From JBEBBU01 sp041158225 (GTDB taxonomy: Bacteria; Pseudomonadota; Gammaproteobacteria; Methylococcales; Methylococcaceae): DNA of 22,011 nt. The stretch lies in NCBI GenBank assembly GCA_041158225.1, contig JBEBBU010000090.1:1-22011 (forward strand), read 5' to 3'. Position numbers and translations under genes: made by a program. This document shows, piece after piece, positions 1 to 6,684 of this stretch (the stretch's first letter is position 1; every line of letters starts with the position of its first letter). Under the pieces are notes generated by a model. It saw only the letters and a program-made list of their open reading frames with translations, searched no databases and was not told the origin of the DNA.

Positions 1-1
1 G

Positions 2-1327
2 CGCTATGCATATGCGTTTGGCGCAGATGCCGTCTATGCTGGCCAGCCGCGCTATTCGCTGCGGGTCAGAAATAATGATTTTCTTGAGGAAAACATAGGC
101 AAAGGCATACAGGAGGCTCACGCGCTGGGGAAGAAATTCTATCTTGCCACCAACGTGCTTCCTCACAACAGCAAGATACGCACTTTTATCAGGGATATGG
201 AACCACTCATCGCCATGAGACCAGATGCCCTGATCATGGCAGATCCAGGACTGATACTCATGGTGCGGGAGCATTGGCCGGACATGCCCATTCATCTTTC
301 AGTTCAGGCCAACACCATGAACTATGCCAGCGTGCGCTTCTGGCAATCGGTCGGCGTACAACGCATCATACTGTCGCGCGAACTCTCGCTGGATGAAGTT
401 GCTGGTATACGACAGGCCTGCCCGGACATGGAACTCGAAGTATTCGTGCATGGTGCATTGTGCATTGCCTATTCCGGACGCTGCCTGTTATCGGGTTACT
501 TCAATCACCGAGACCCCAACCAGGGAACCTGCACCAACTCATGCCGCTGGAAATATGATCTGAGCGAAGCAGCAGAAAATCCGGAAGGTGACTGGGTAGC
601 ACCTGCAAAAGCCCACTTCACCCTTCAGGATCTGAATGCTCCCTCCATCGCAGCCTGTGGAGGCTCAGAGCGCCACCCAATGGCTGACGGCATCTATTTC
701 CTTGAGGAAGAAAACCGTCCTGGTGAACTGCTGCCTGTCATGGAGGATGAACACGGCACTTACATCATGAACTCACGCGACCTGAGGGCAGTTGAACATG
801 TGCAGCGTCTGGTTGAAATAGGCGTCAACAGCCTGAAAATAGAGGGGCGCACAAAATCCCACTATTATGTTGCCCGCACTGCCCAGACTTACCGTCAGGC
901 TATTGATGATGCTGAAGCTGGCAGACCCTTCGATTACCGTCTGCTGGGAATACTGGAAAACCTTGCCCAGAGAGGTTATACCGATGGATTCTACCAGCGC
1001 CATCATACCCATGAATACCAGAACTATCTTCAGGGATATTCATCGAGTCACCAGCAACAATTCGTTGGCGAAGTGGTCAAATACGACGAAACCACCGGGT
1101 TGACCGAAGTGCTGGTAAAAAACAGGTTTGCCGTCGGCGACCGTCTCGAGTGGATTACCCCTGAAGGCAACGAAGATCTGGTTCTGGATGACATGGAGGA
1201 TATGCATGGCCAGCCTCTGCAACTGGCTGCTGGCGGTGGCTGGCAGGTTCGGTTGCGCCTGCCGGTGAAAAATGGCATGCAGCATGGTCTGCTTTCCCGC
1301 TATCTCCAGCCTTCTTCTCCTGCCTGA
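2..1327 (+). CDS. trhP: tRNA 5-hydroxyuridine synthesis protein TrhP (U32 peptidase-like), 5' truncated
   Basis: TrhP (formerly YegQ) belongs to the U32 'peptidase' family and takes part in prephenate-dependent hydroxylation of U34 in tRNA, the first step towards cmo5U/mcmo5U. The reading frame is open from base 2, so the start lies outside the window. By comparison with E. coli YegQ, recalled from memory, about 16 N-terminal residues are missing; 441 codons are present. Seen in the sequence: an N-terminal segment with FGADAVYAGQPRYSLR, the U32 core around HLSVQANTMNYASV and ILSRELSLDE, then GALCIAYSGRCLLSGY and NQGTCTNSCRWKY. These carry the four conserved cysteines thought to hold an iron-sulfur cluster. 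NSLKIEGRTKSHYYVARTAQ follows, with a beta-barrel-like C-terminal part. It is followed by rraA after 30 bases on the same strand. Family assignment is very secure; the reaction is family knowledge. Confidence 0.95.
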   Translation, partial: RYAYAFGADAVYAGQPRYSLRVRNNDFLEENIGKGIQEAHALGKKFYLATNVLPHNSKIRTFIRDMEPLIAMRPDALIMADPGLILMVREHWPDMPIHLSVQANTMNYASVRFWQSVGVQRIILSRELSLDEVAGIRQACPDMELEVFVHGALCIAYSGRCLLSGYFNHRDPNQGTCTNSCRWKYDLSEAAENPEGDWVAPAKAHFTLQDLNAPSIAACGGSERHPMADGIYFLEEENRPGELLPVMEDEHGTYIMNSRDLRAVEHVQRLVEIGVNSLKIEGRTKSHYYVARTAQTYRQAIDDAEAGRPFDYRLLGILENLAQRGYTDGFYQRHHTHEYQNYLQGYSSSHQQQFVGEVVKYDETTGLTEVLVKNRFAVGDRLEWITPEGNEDLVLDDMEDMHGQPLQLAAGGGWQVRLRLPVKNGMQHGLLSRYLQPSSPA

Positions 1328-1343
1328 TCATAAGCTTGTCATC

Positions 1344-1350
1344 AAGGAGA
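1344..1350 (+). promoter_or_regulatory. Ribosome binding site of rraA
   Basis: AAGGAGA lies 7 bases before the rraA ATG. It is one of the best Shine-Dalgarno matches in the window and fixes the start at 1358. Confidence 0.8.
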
Positions 1351-1357
1351 CCAGACC

Positions 1358-1849
1358 ATGTCTATCCGTACCGCCGATCTGTGTGAACGCCATGCCAGCA
1401 GACAGCATCTGCAGATTCCTGAACCACTTTTTCAGAGTTTCGGTAAAATCCGGAGGTTTAGTGGCAGAATCACCACCCTCAAGATATTCGAGGACGATGG
1501 ACTTATCAGGGAAACACTGAGCCAGCCAGGCCAGGGACGTGTACTGGTCATTGACGGTGGCGGATCACACCGCTGTGGTGTGATTGACGCCGCCATGTGC
1601 ACTAGCGCAGTCGAACATGGCTGGCATGGCATCATCGTCTATGGCTGCATCAGACAACGGGATGCCATTGATGTGCAGGCTGTGGGTATTCGCGCCCTGC
1701 ACTCCCATCCTATGCCCGCCCATCACCGGGGAGGCGGCGACAGGGATCTGCTGATCAGCTTTGCAGGCGTCAATTTTCGCCACGATCATTTTGTCTATGT
1801 GGATGAAGATGGCATCGTGGTGAGCGAAGAAGACATTGCTGCAGATTGA
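1358..1849 (+). CDS. rraA: RraA-family protein (regulator of RNase E activity)
   Basis: 163 residues, against 161 in E. coli RraA. RraA is a trimeric ring protein that binds RNase E and inhibits it, acting on the degradosome in the cytoplasm. It is related to HMG/CHA aldolases but lacks their activity. The sequence follows E. coli RraA along its whole length: EPLFQSFGKIRRFSGRI near residue 22, GRVLVIDGGGSHRCGVIDA near 59, then GWHGIIVYGCIRQRDAI. The Arg-Gln pair stands where true aldolases usually have Arg-Asp, which favours the RraA side of the family over 4-hydroxy-4-methyl-2-oxoglutarate aldolase. The start has a strong Shine-Dalgarno. Whether it regulates RNase E in this organism is inferred from the family. 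Confidence 0.87.
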   Translation: MSIRTADLCERHASRQHLQIPEPLFQSFGKIRRFSGRITTLKIFEDDGLIRETLSQPGQGRVLVIDGGGSHRCGVIDAAMCTSAVEHGWHGIIVYGCIRQRDAIDVQAVGIRALHSHPMPAHHRGGGDRDLLISFAGVNFRHDHFVYVDEDGIVVSEEDIAAD

Positions 1850-1872
1850 GCCAGCTGACGGATGCGTTGCGT

Positions 1873-1889
1873 CCATGCAGGGCGCATGG
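1873..1889 (+). other. Perfect 6-bp hairpin between rraA and ispH
   Basis: CCATGC (1873-1878), loop AGGGC and GCATGG (1884-1889) form a perfect 6-bp stem in the 100-base gap before ispH. No T-run follows, so it is not an intrinsic terminator. It exactly fills the 17-base space between a weak -35-like TTGCGT (1867-1872) and a weak -10-like CACAAT (1890-1895). It could be an operator, an mRNA structure or chance. Confidence 0.4.
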
Positions 1890-1949
1890 CACAATCCCCA
1901 GCAAAGATGTCTGGATTCTTTCTGCTCAAGCGTATACCGGGAAAATATT

Positions 1950-2897
1950 ATGGAAATCATTCTGGCCAATCCACGCGGCTTCTGCGCTGGCGTTGACAGG
2001 GCTATCGAGATCGTCGACCGTGCCATTGAAGTCTTCGGCGCACCTATCTATGTGCGGCATGAGGTCGTACACAACCGTTATGTAGTGGATGGCCTGCGTG
2101 ACCGGGGGGCAGTGTTTGTCGAAGAACTGGGAGAGGTTCCTTCAGGATCAACGGTTATTTTCAGTGCCCATGGAGTTTCCAAGCAGATCCAGGAAGAAGC
2201 CCGCATGCGTGAACTGCAGGTGTTTGATGCTACCTGCCCTCTGGTCACCAAGGTTCATATTGAAGTACATGCCCACGCCAATGAGGGGCGCGAGATCGTA
2301 TTTATCGGTCACGCCGGCCACCCCGAGGTGGAGGGCACCATGGGGCAGTACATTAATCCGGAAGGCGGCATCTATCTGGTGGAATCACCCAGTGATGTTG
2401 CGACACTCAATGTGCGAAACCCTGAGAATCTGGCTTATGTCACCCAGACCACACTTTCCATTGATGATACGCTTGCCGTTGTGGATGCACTCAAGCAGCG
2501 CTTCCCAAAAATTGTAGGCCCCAAGAAGGACGATATCTGCTATGCCACCCAGAACCGTCAGGATGCGGTCAAGAAACTGGCTGGTGACTGTGATGTCATC
2601 CTGGTGGTCGGTTCTCCTAACAGTTCCAATTCCAACCGCCTGCGCGAAATCGCCGACAAACTCGGGCGTCGCTCCTATCTGATCGACAACGCCTCACACA
2701 TGACACCCGATATGGTAGAAAACGCTGTACGCGTTGGCGTGACGGCAGGTGCATCCGCACCTGAGATACTGGTCAGGCAGGTTATCGCCCAGCTTCAGGC
2801 CTGGGGCGGTAAAACCATCGAAGAAAAAGAGGGCATTGAAGAAAAGGTCGTTTTCTCACTGCCTAAGGAACTGAGAAAATCAAGCCAGGGAAACTGA
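1950..2897 (+). CDS. ispH: 4-hydroxy-3-methylbut-2-enyl diphosphate reductase
   Basis: IspH (LytB) is the 4Fe-4S enzyme that converts HMBPP to IPP and DMAPP, the last step of the MEP isoprenoid pathway. From the ATG at 1950 the protein has 315 residues, against 316 in E. coli. That places the cluster cysteines at C12 (NPRGFCAGV), C96 (FDATCPLV) and C197 (DICYATQNRQ), exactly as in E. coli, with the catalytic E126 in HPEVEGTMG. SPNSSNSNRL and GVTAGASAPE, the substrate-binding C-terminal motifs, are also present. The frame extends upstream to an ATG at 1836 inside rraA, but that extra part has no family similarity and would displace the motif numbering. The RBS before 1950 is weak (GGGAAAAT). 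The rhodanese gene follows after 4 bases, so the two are probably co-transcribed. Confidence 0.97.
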   Translation: MEIILANPRGFCAGVDRAIEIVDRAIEVFGAPIYVRHEVVHNRYVVDGLRDRGAVFVEELGEVPSGSTVIFSAHGVSKQIQEEARMRELQVFDATCPLVTKVHIEVHAHANEGREIVFIGHAGHPEVEGTMGQYINPEGGIYLVESPSDVATLNVRNPENLAYVTQTTLSIDDTLAVVDALKQRFPKIVGPKKDDICYATQNRQDAVKKLAGDCDVILVVGSPNSSNSNRLREIADKLGRRSYLIDNASHMTPDMVENAVRVGVTAGASAPEILVRQVIAQLQAWGGKTIEEKEGIEEKVVFSLPKELRKSSQGN

Positions 2898-2901
2898 AAT
2901 C

Positions 2902-3261
2902 ATGTCCATCACCGCCATGCAACTCGTTGCAGAAGCCAAGGCAGTCATCCGTGAAACCAGTTGCGAGGAAGTGAGCAACGTACTCTCCAGCCATATACTG
3001 CTGGACGTACGGGAACCCGAAGAATTTGCCCAGGGCCACCTGCCAGGCGCCATCAACATCCCCAGAGGGCTGCTGGAATTCAGGGTCGAGCAACTACCCG
3101 CCCTGCAGAACAGGCAGACGCCCTTTGTTGTTTACTGCCAGTCCGGAGGCCGGTCAGCGCTGGCTGCCAGGACACTGGCCAGTATGGGATGGCATCACCC
3201 ATTAAGCATGGCAGGTGGATACAAGGCCTGGACAGATGCGGGATACGCGTCAGAGCGCTGA
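2902..3261 (+). CDS. Single-domain rhodanese-like sulfurtransferase
   Basis: 119 residues, one rhodanese domain with no signal peptide or membrane segment. Seen in the sequence: LLDVREPEEFAQGHLPGAINIP (residues 33-54), the usual entry of the fold, and the active-site loop VVYCQSGGRS. C79 is the persulfide-carrying cysteine and the six-residue loop CQSGGR is typical of sulfurtransferases of the GlpE/PspE type. It is followed by LAARTLASMGW and MAGGYKAWTDAGY. Such proteins move sulfane sulfur from thiosulfate or a cysteine desulfurase to thiol acceptors; the natural acceptor here cannot be read from the sequence. It starts 4 bases after ispH, which may point to sulfur supply for the iron-sulfur cluster of IspH (inference). 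Its 3' end overlaps hslR. Confidence 0.9.
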   Translation: MSITAMQLVAEAKAVIRETSCEEVSNVLSSHILLDVREPEEFAQGHLPGAINIPRGLLEFRVEQLPALQNRQTPFVVYCQSGGRSALAARTLASMGWHHPLSMAGGYKAWTDAGYASER

Positions 3262-3670
3262 AAACAGCCAGGGCAGCGCCAGAAGCTCAGCAGGCCAGCG
3301 TCTGGATACCTGGCTCTGGGCAGCACGCTTCTTCAAGACACGTCACCTTGCCACGGAAGCCATTCATGGCGGCAAGGTGCTCGTGGAGGGCGTGCGTGGC
3401 AAACCCTCCAGAATGGTAAGTCAGGGCACCTGCCTCACCATACAGCGTGAAGGACTGGAATGGCGCATTACCGTTCTGGGCCTCAATTCACAGCGACGCC
3501 CCGCTAGCGAAGCCCAGCAGTTATATCAGGAACTGCCTGACAGCCTGGAAAAACGGCTCGCCCTCATTGAAGAAAGACGTCTGGTTGGGCATCATCTGAC
3601 AGCCGGCGAAGGTCGCCCCAGCAAGCGTGACCGCCGCCTTATCCACAGATTCACCCAGTCTCTCGAATAG
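3236..3670 (+). CDS. hslR: S4-domain RNA-binding protein HslR (Hsp15), ribosome rescue
   Basis: HslR/Hsp15 binds stalled free 50S subunits that still carry peptidyl-tRNA and helps recycle them. The S4 domain is clear: QRLDTWLWAARFFKTRHLA, EAIHGGKVLVEGVRGKPS, then SQGTCLTIQREG. The basic tail QRRPASEAQQLYQE and RPSKRDRRLIHRF is the family's C-terminal signature. From the ATG at 3236 the protein has 144 residues, against 133 in E. coli; the first 20 or so residues are not family-like. A GTG at 3215 is an alternative start adding 7 residues. Either start lies inside the rhodanese gene, giving a 26- or 47-base overlap and suggesting translational coupling. The only RBS-like element is AAGG at 3223-3226, 9 bases before 3236. 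Function is certain at family level; the exact start is not. Confidence 0.9.
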   Translation: MRDTRQSAENSQGSARSSAGQRLDTWLWAARFFKTRHLATEAIHGGKVLVEGVRGKPSRMVSQGTCLTIQREGLEWRITVLGLNSQRRPASEAQQLYQELPDSLEKRLALIEERRLVGHHLTAGEGRPSKRDRRLIHRFTQSLE

Positions 3671-3685
3671 GCCTCCAGCCCTTGC

Positions 3686-3730
3686 GATTGCAACCCCCCA
3701 TGCATGACGCTAGAATTCAGGGTTGCATTC
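3686..3730. repeat. 11-bp inverted repeat (one mismatch) spanning the cluster promoter
   Basis: GATTGCAACCC at 3686-3696 faces GGGTTGCATTC at 3720-3730. Ten of eleven positions pair, with a perfect 8-bp core TGCAACCC/GGGTTGCA, separated by 23 bases. The left arm contains the -35 hexamer and the right arm covers the predicted start point. This is the geometry of a repressor operator, but no regulator gene is adjacent. Confidence 0.6.
3688..3716 (+). promoter_or_regulatory. Predicted sigma-70 promoter of the SnoaL-GNAT-nitrilase cluster
   Basis: TTGCAA (3688-3693, 4 of 6 matches) and TAGAAT (3711-3716, 5 of 6) are separated by 17 bases. Transcription would start near 3723, giving a leader of about 36 bases before the ATG at 3759. 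Confidence 0.6.
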
Positions 3731-3746
3731 CATCACCCATATAAAC

Positions 3747-3751
3747 AGGAA
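3747..3751 (+). promoter_or_regulatory. Ribosome binding site deciding the start at 3759
   Basis: AGGAA lies 7 bases before the ATG at 3759. The frame could be extended to a TTG at 3723, but that codon has no Shine-Dalgarno and coincides with the predicted transcription start. Confidence 0.75.
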
Positions 3752-3758
3752 ATCCTTC

Positions 3759-4169
3759 ATGCACCAGCAAACGCTCACCCTCATCCAGGATTATTACGCT
3801 GCTTTCAACGCAGGCGACATGGACCGTTTTCTCGGACTGCTGACTGACGATGTTGTCCACGACATTAACCAGGGCGGCCGTGAAACAGGCAAGGCCGCTT
3901 TTGCTGCCTTCATGGATCGTATGAACCGCAATTACGGTGAACAACTGGTCGACATGGTCATCATGGCCAGCGAGGATGGCAGCCGTGCCGCTGCCGAGTT
4001 TGTGGTACTGGGTGAATACCGCGTGACCGACGAAGGCCTGCCCGAAGCCCGCGGCCAGAAATACCGCCTGCCAGCCGGCGCTTTCTTCGATGTACGGGAT
4101 GGCAAGGTTGCCAGGATCACCAACTACTATAATCTTGAAGACTGGATCAGACAGGTTTCCCAGGACTGA
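3759..4169 (+). CDS. SnoaL-like / ketosteroid isomerase-related protein
   Basis: 136 residues with the alpha+beta cone fold of the NTF2/SnoaL superfamily. Seen in the sequence: LIQDYYAAFNAGDMDRFLGLLTDDVVHDINQ (split here only by the usual helix turn), then TGKAAFAAFMDRMNRNY, and AFFDVRDGKVARITNYYNLEDWIRQV at the end. The last is the typical beta-strand pair of SnoaL-like proteins. The superfamily includes isomerases, cyclases, hydrolases and non-enzymatic binding proteins, so no reaction can be assigned; the pocket may use the Asp and His in VVHDIN. It is the first gene of a three-gene unit with its own promoter, 8 bases before a GNAT gene that itself overlaps a nitrilase-family gene. From memory, the subgroup named 'ketosteroid isomerase-related protein' often travels with these partners. 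Fold assignment is firm; function is unknown. Confidence 0.85.
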   Translation: MHQQTLTLIQDYYAAFNAGDMDRFLGLLTDDVVHDINQGGRETGKAAFAAFMDRMNRNYGEQLVDMVIMASEDGSRAAAEFVVLGEYRVTDEGLPEARGQKYRLPAGAFFDVRDGKVARITNYYNLEDWIRQVSQD

Positions 4170-4177
4170 AGACAGCT

Positions 4178-4780
4178 ATGCTGCAAATCAAACACCTGTC
4201 CGGCGAGGCCATCCGGGATTACATCCCGGATCTTGCCACACTCAGAATCACGGTATTCCGTGATTTCCCCTATCTTTATGATGGCACCCGCGAATATGAG
4301 GAGCATTACCTCGAAACCTATCTGAAATCATCTGAAAGCATAGTGGTTCTGGCACTGGATGGTGATAAAACCATAGGCGCTTCTACCGGCCTGCCAATGG
4401 CGGATGAAACCAGCGAGTTTCAGGCTCCATTCATAGCTCAGGGCTTAAACCCGGCTGATTTCTTTTACTGTGCCGAATCGGTTCTTTTGCCAGAATATCG
4501 CGGGCGTGGTGTTTACAAGGCATTTTTTGAGGGGCGGGAAGCGCACGCGCGCAGGCTTGGGCGCTTCTCGCACTGTACATTCTGCTGCGTACAGCGGCCA
4601 GCTGACCACCCTCTTCGCCCCCAGGGCTATGCGCCGCTGGATGCCGTGTGGACACGCTTTGGCTACCATCCCCAACCAGGCCTGACAACCGGCTATGCGT
4701 GGAAAGACATCGACATGAACGAAGAAACCATCAAGCCCATGAACTTCTGGATCAAGGCTCTCAAGGATAGCCATGACTGA
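4178..4780 (+). CDS. GNAT-family N-acetyltransferase, substrate unknown
   Basis: 200 residues. The acetyl-CoA binding motif A of GCN5-related acetyltransferases is visible as AESVLLPEYRGRGVYKAFFE (residues 99-118), with the pyrophosphate-binding RGRGVY at 108-113 in place of the consensus Q/RxxGxG. The preceding strand FFYCAES follows a long insert. The C-terminal half has a distinctive conserved-looking block, QRPADHPLRPQGYAPLDAVW (139-158), with three Pro and one His. It probably forms the acceptor pocket of this subgroup, although a single homologue does not show this. It lies 8 bases after the SnoaL-like gene, and its last 8 bases overlap the start of the nitrilase gene, so translation of the two is very likely coupled. 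GNATs acetylate amines of small molecules or proteins; the acceptor here is not known. Confidence 0.87.
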   Translation: MLQIKHLSGEAIRDYIPDLATLRITVFRDFPYLYDGTREYEEHYLETYLKSSESIVVLALDGDKTIGASTGLPMADETSEFQAPFIAQGLNPADFFYCAESVLLPEYRGRGVYKAFFEGREAHARRLGRFSHCTFCCVQRPADHPLRPQGYAPLDAVWTRFGYHPQPGLTTGYAWKDIDMNEETIKPMNFWIKALKDSHD

Positions 4781-5648
4781 CACATCCACTCTGCCCATAG
4801 CGGCAGCCCAGTATGACATCGGCTTCTTTCATACCTGGGAACAGTATCGGGAGAAGGCCAGACAATGGGTTGGCGATGCAGCCGGTCACGGTGCCCGCAT
4901 GCTGGTATTTCCGGAATACTTCAGCATGGAACTGGCATCACTGTTTGGTGAATCAGTTTACAGTTCACTCTCACTGCAACTGGAATCCATGCAGTCAATA
5001 CTCCCTGACTTCATGATGCTTTACGCAGATCTCGCTGAAGAATTTCAGGTACATATCCAGGCGGGCACCTATCCGGTAAGAGACAGCGACGGCTTTTACA
5101 GGAACCGCGCCTTTCTGTTCAGACCTGATGGCAGTATTGACCATCAGGATAAACTGCAGATGACACGTTTTGAAAACGAGTTGTGGCATATCACTGCGGG
5201 TGATGCCATCAAGGTACTCGATACACCATGGGGACCTGTAGGCATCAGTGTCTGCTACGACAGCGAGTTTCCACTGATAGCGCGCCGTCAGACTGAACTG
5301 GGCGCGCGGGTTATCCTGGCACCCAGTTGCACGGATACCCTTGCCGGCTACTACCGGGTACGCATCGGCTGTCAGGCCCGGGCACTGGAAAACCAGTGCT
5401 ATGTGATTCAGTCCCCCACAGTGGGTCATGCGCCCTGGTCTGAGGCTGTGGACGTCAACACAGGCGCCGCCGCCATCTATACCCCGGTAGACCGCGGTTT
5501 TCCTGATGATGGCATCATGGCTCAGGGCACCCTGAACCAGACCCAGTGGGTCTATGCCAGTCTGGATCTTTCCCGGGTTCAGGCAACCCGGGAAAATGGT
5601 CAGGTACTCAATTACAGGGACTGGTCGCTGCAGCAGCGACTAGTCTGA
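4773..5648 (+). CDS. Carbon-nitrogen hydrolase (nitrilase superfamily amidase)
   Basis: 291 residues, one nitrilase-fold domain with the complete catalytic triad: E48 in LVFPEYFS, K127 in DHQDKLQMTRFE and C161 in ISVCYDSEFP. This family cleaves non-peptide C-N bonds such as amides, carbamoyl groups or nitriles through a cysteine thioester. The segment MTRFENELWHITAGDAIKVL and the early EYFSMELASL look closest to the subgroup that in some bacteria is fused to an N-terminal RimI-type GNAT domain (from memory). Here the GNAT is a separate gene overlapping by 8 bases, which supports a joint function. The substrate cannot be predicted: omega-amidase, N-carbamoylputrescine amidase and deaminated-glutathione amidase are all relatives. 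The 3' end overlaps convergent trxB by 9 bases. Confidence 0.9.
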   Translation: MTDTSTLPIAAAQYDIGFFHTWEQYREKARQWVGDAAGHGARMLVFPEYFSMELASLFGESVYSSLSLQLESMQSILPDFMMLYADLAEEFQVHIQAGTYPVRDSDGFYRNRAFLFRPDGSIDHQDKLQMTRFENELWHITAGDAIKVLDTPWGPVGISVCYDSEFPLIARRQTELGARVILAPSCTDTLAGYYRVRIGCQARALENQCYVIQSPTVGHAPWSEAVDVNTGAAAIYTPVDRGFPDDGIMAQGTLNQTQWVYASLDLSRVQATRENGQVLNYRDWSLQQRLV

Positions 5649-6599
5649 TTCTGCATGATCCAGGTAGCGCTCGGCATCAAGCGCTGCCATACACCCCGAG
5701 CCTGCTGAAGTAATCGCCTGACGGTAGATGGAGTCAGCAACATCACCAGCTGCAAATACACCCGGGATACTGGTAGCCGTGGCGTTGCCTGCGCTACCAC
5801 CCTTGACTACAATATAGCCCCCCCGCATCTCCAGCTGGTCTTCAAAAATACCTGTATTGGGTGTGTGGCCAATGGCTACAAAAACACCTGACAGTTCAAT
5901 ATCGGTTTCTGCTGCATCCAGACGGTTACGAATCCGCATGCCGGTAACGCCGACATCATCACCCAGGACTTCAGCCAGTTCACAGTTCCAGTGTATCGTC
6001 ACATTGCCATTACGGGCACGCTCCAGCAGCTTTTCTGAAAGGATCTTTTCACTGCGAAACTGATCCCGACGATGCACCACGATCACTTCCGAAGCTATAT
6101 TGGAAAGATAGAGTGCTTCTTCAACGGCGGTATTGCCGCCACCGATGACAGCGACGCGCTTGCCACGGTAGAAAAAGCCATCACAGGTTGCACAGGCAGA
6201 AACCCCTCGTCCTTTATAGGCATCTTCAGAAGGCAGGCCCAGATAGCGTGCCGAAGCGCCAGTTGCAATGATCAGCGCATCACAGGTATACACGGCAGAA
6301 TCCCCAACCAGACGAAACGGAGGCTTTGCCAGATCAGCAGTATGGATATGATCAAAAATGATCTCGGTGCTGAAGCGCTCTGCATGCCGGCGCATACGCT
6401 CCATCAGCTCAGGCCCCTGAACGCCTGTATCATCACCTGGCCAGTTATCGACCTCAGTCGTTGTAGTCAACTGCCCCCCCATCTGCAGACCGGTCACCAG
6501 CACCGGAGACAGATTGGCGCGGGCGGCATAAACAGCCGCAGTGTAACCTGCCGGGCCTGACCCCAGAATCAGCAGTTTGCTATGGCGCGTATCAGTCAT
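5640..6599 (-). CDS. trxB: Thioredoxin-disulfide reductase
   Basis: 319 residues, against 321 in E. coli TrxB. The flavoenzyme passes electrons from NADPH through FAD and a redox disulfide to thioredoxin in the cytoplasm. Seen in order: FAD-binding GSGPAGYTAA at residues 13-22, the MGGQLTTTTEVDNWPG segment, the redox-active CATC at 136-139, NADPH-binding GGGNTAVEEA, HRR for the 2'-phosphate of NADPH, and FAAGDVADSIYRQAITSAGSG near the C-terminus. The ATG at 6599 has a good Shine-Dalgarno (AGAGGA on the minus strand, plus-strand 6605-6610). It is divergent from ftsK across 85 bases, and its 3' end overlaps the convergent amidase gene. Confidence 0.97.
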   Translation of the reverse strand: MTDTRHSKLLILGSGPAGYTAAVYAARANLSPVLVTGLQMGGQLTTTTEVDNWPGDDTGVQGPELMERMRRHAERFSTEIIFDHIHTADLAKPPFRLVGDSAVYTCDALIIATGASARYLGLPSEDAYKGRGVSACATCDGFFYRGKRVAVIGGGNTAVEEALYLSNIASEVIVVHRRDQFRSEKILSEKLLERARNGNVTIHWNCELAEVLGDDVGVTGMRIRNRLDAAETDIELSGVFVAIGHTPNTGIFEDQLEMRGGYIVVKGGSAGNATATSIPGVFAAGDVADSIYRQAITSAGSGCMAALDAERYLDHAESD

Positions 6600-6675
6600 C
6601 AGAATCCTCTTGCTAGACTTGAGCGAAATGGAAGAAAAATTGTCATGCTGGTGGTAGTATGCTGCAAATTCATCC

Positions 6676-6684
6676 TGCTATAAA
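6676..6684 (+). promoter_or_regulatory. Putative extended -10 promoter before ftsK
   Basis: TGCTATAAA is an extended -10 (TGn followed by TATAAA, 5 of 6 matches). There is no convincing -35 at 16-18 bases upstream. Transcription would begin near 6691, downstream of the GTG at 6685 that would otherwise be the ftsK start. Confidence 0.4.

Noticed and set aside
1836..1949. N-terminal extension of IspH from ATG 1836
   Set aside because: The extra 38 residues are not family-like and the start lies inside rraA. With Met at 1950, C12, C96 and C197 match E. coli numbering exactly.
3639..3647. Second perfect DnaA box TTATCCACA
   Set aside because: It lies inside the hslR coding region (Leu-Ile-His codons) with no other boxes near, and about one such match is expected by chance in a window of this size.
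3720..3739. GGGT/ACCC hairpin in the leader of the SnoaL-like gene as terminator
   Set aside because: Only four pairs with an 11-base loop and no T-run; the GGGT arm is better explained as part of the longer inverted repeat.
4445..4819. 124-residue minus-strand frame opposite the GNAT and amidase genes
   Set aside because: It covers the overlap of two well supported genes, has no RBS or domain and is explained as a shadow frame.
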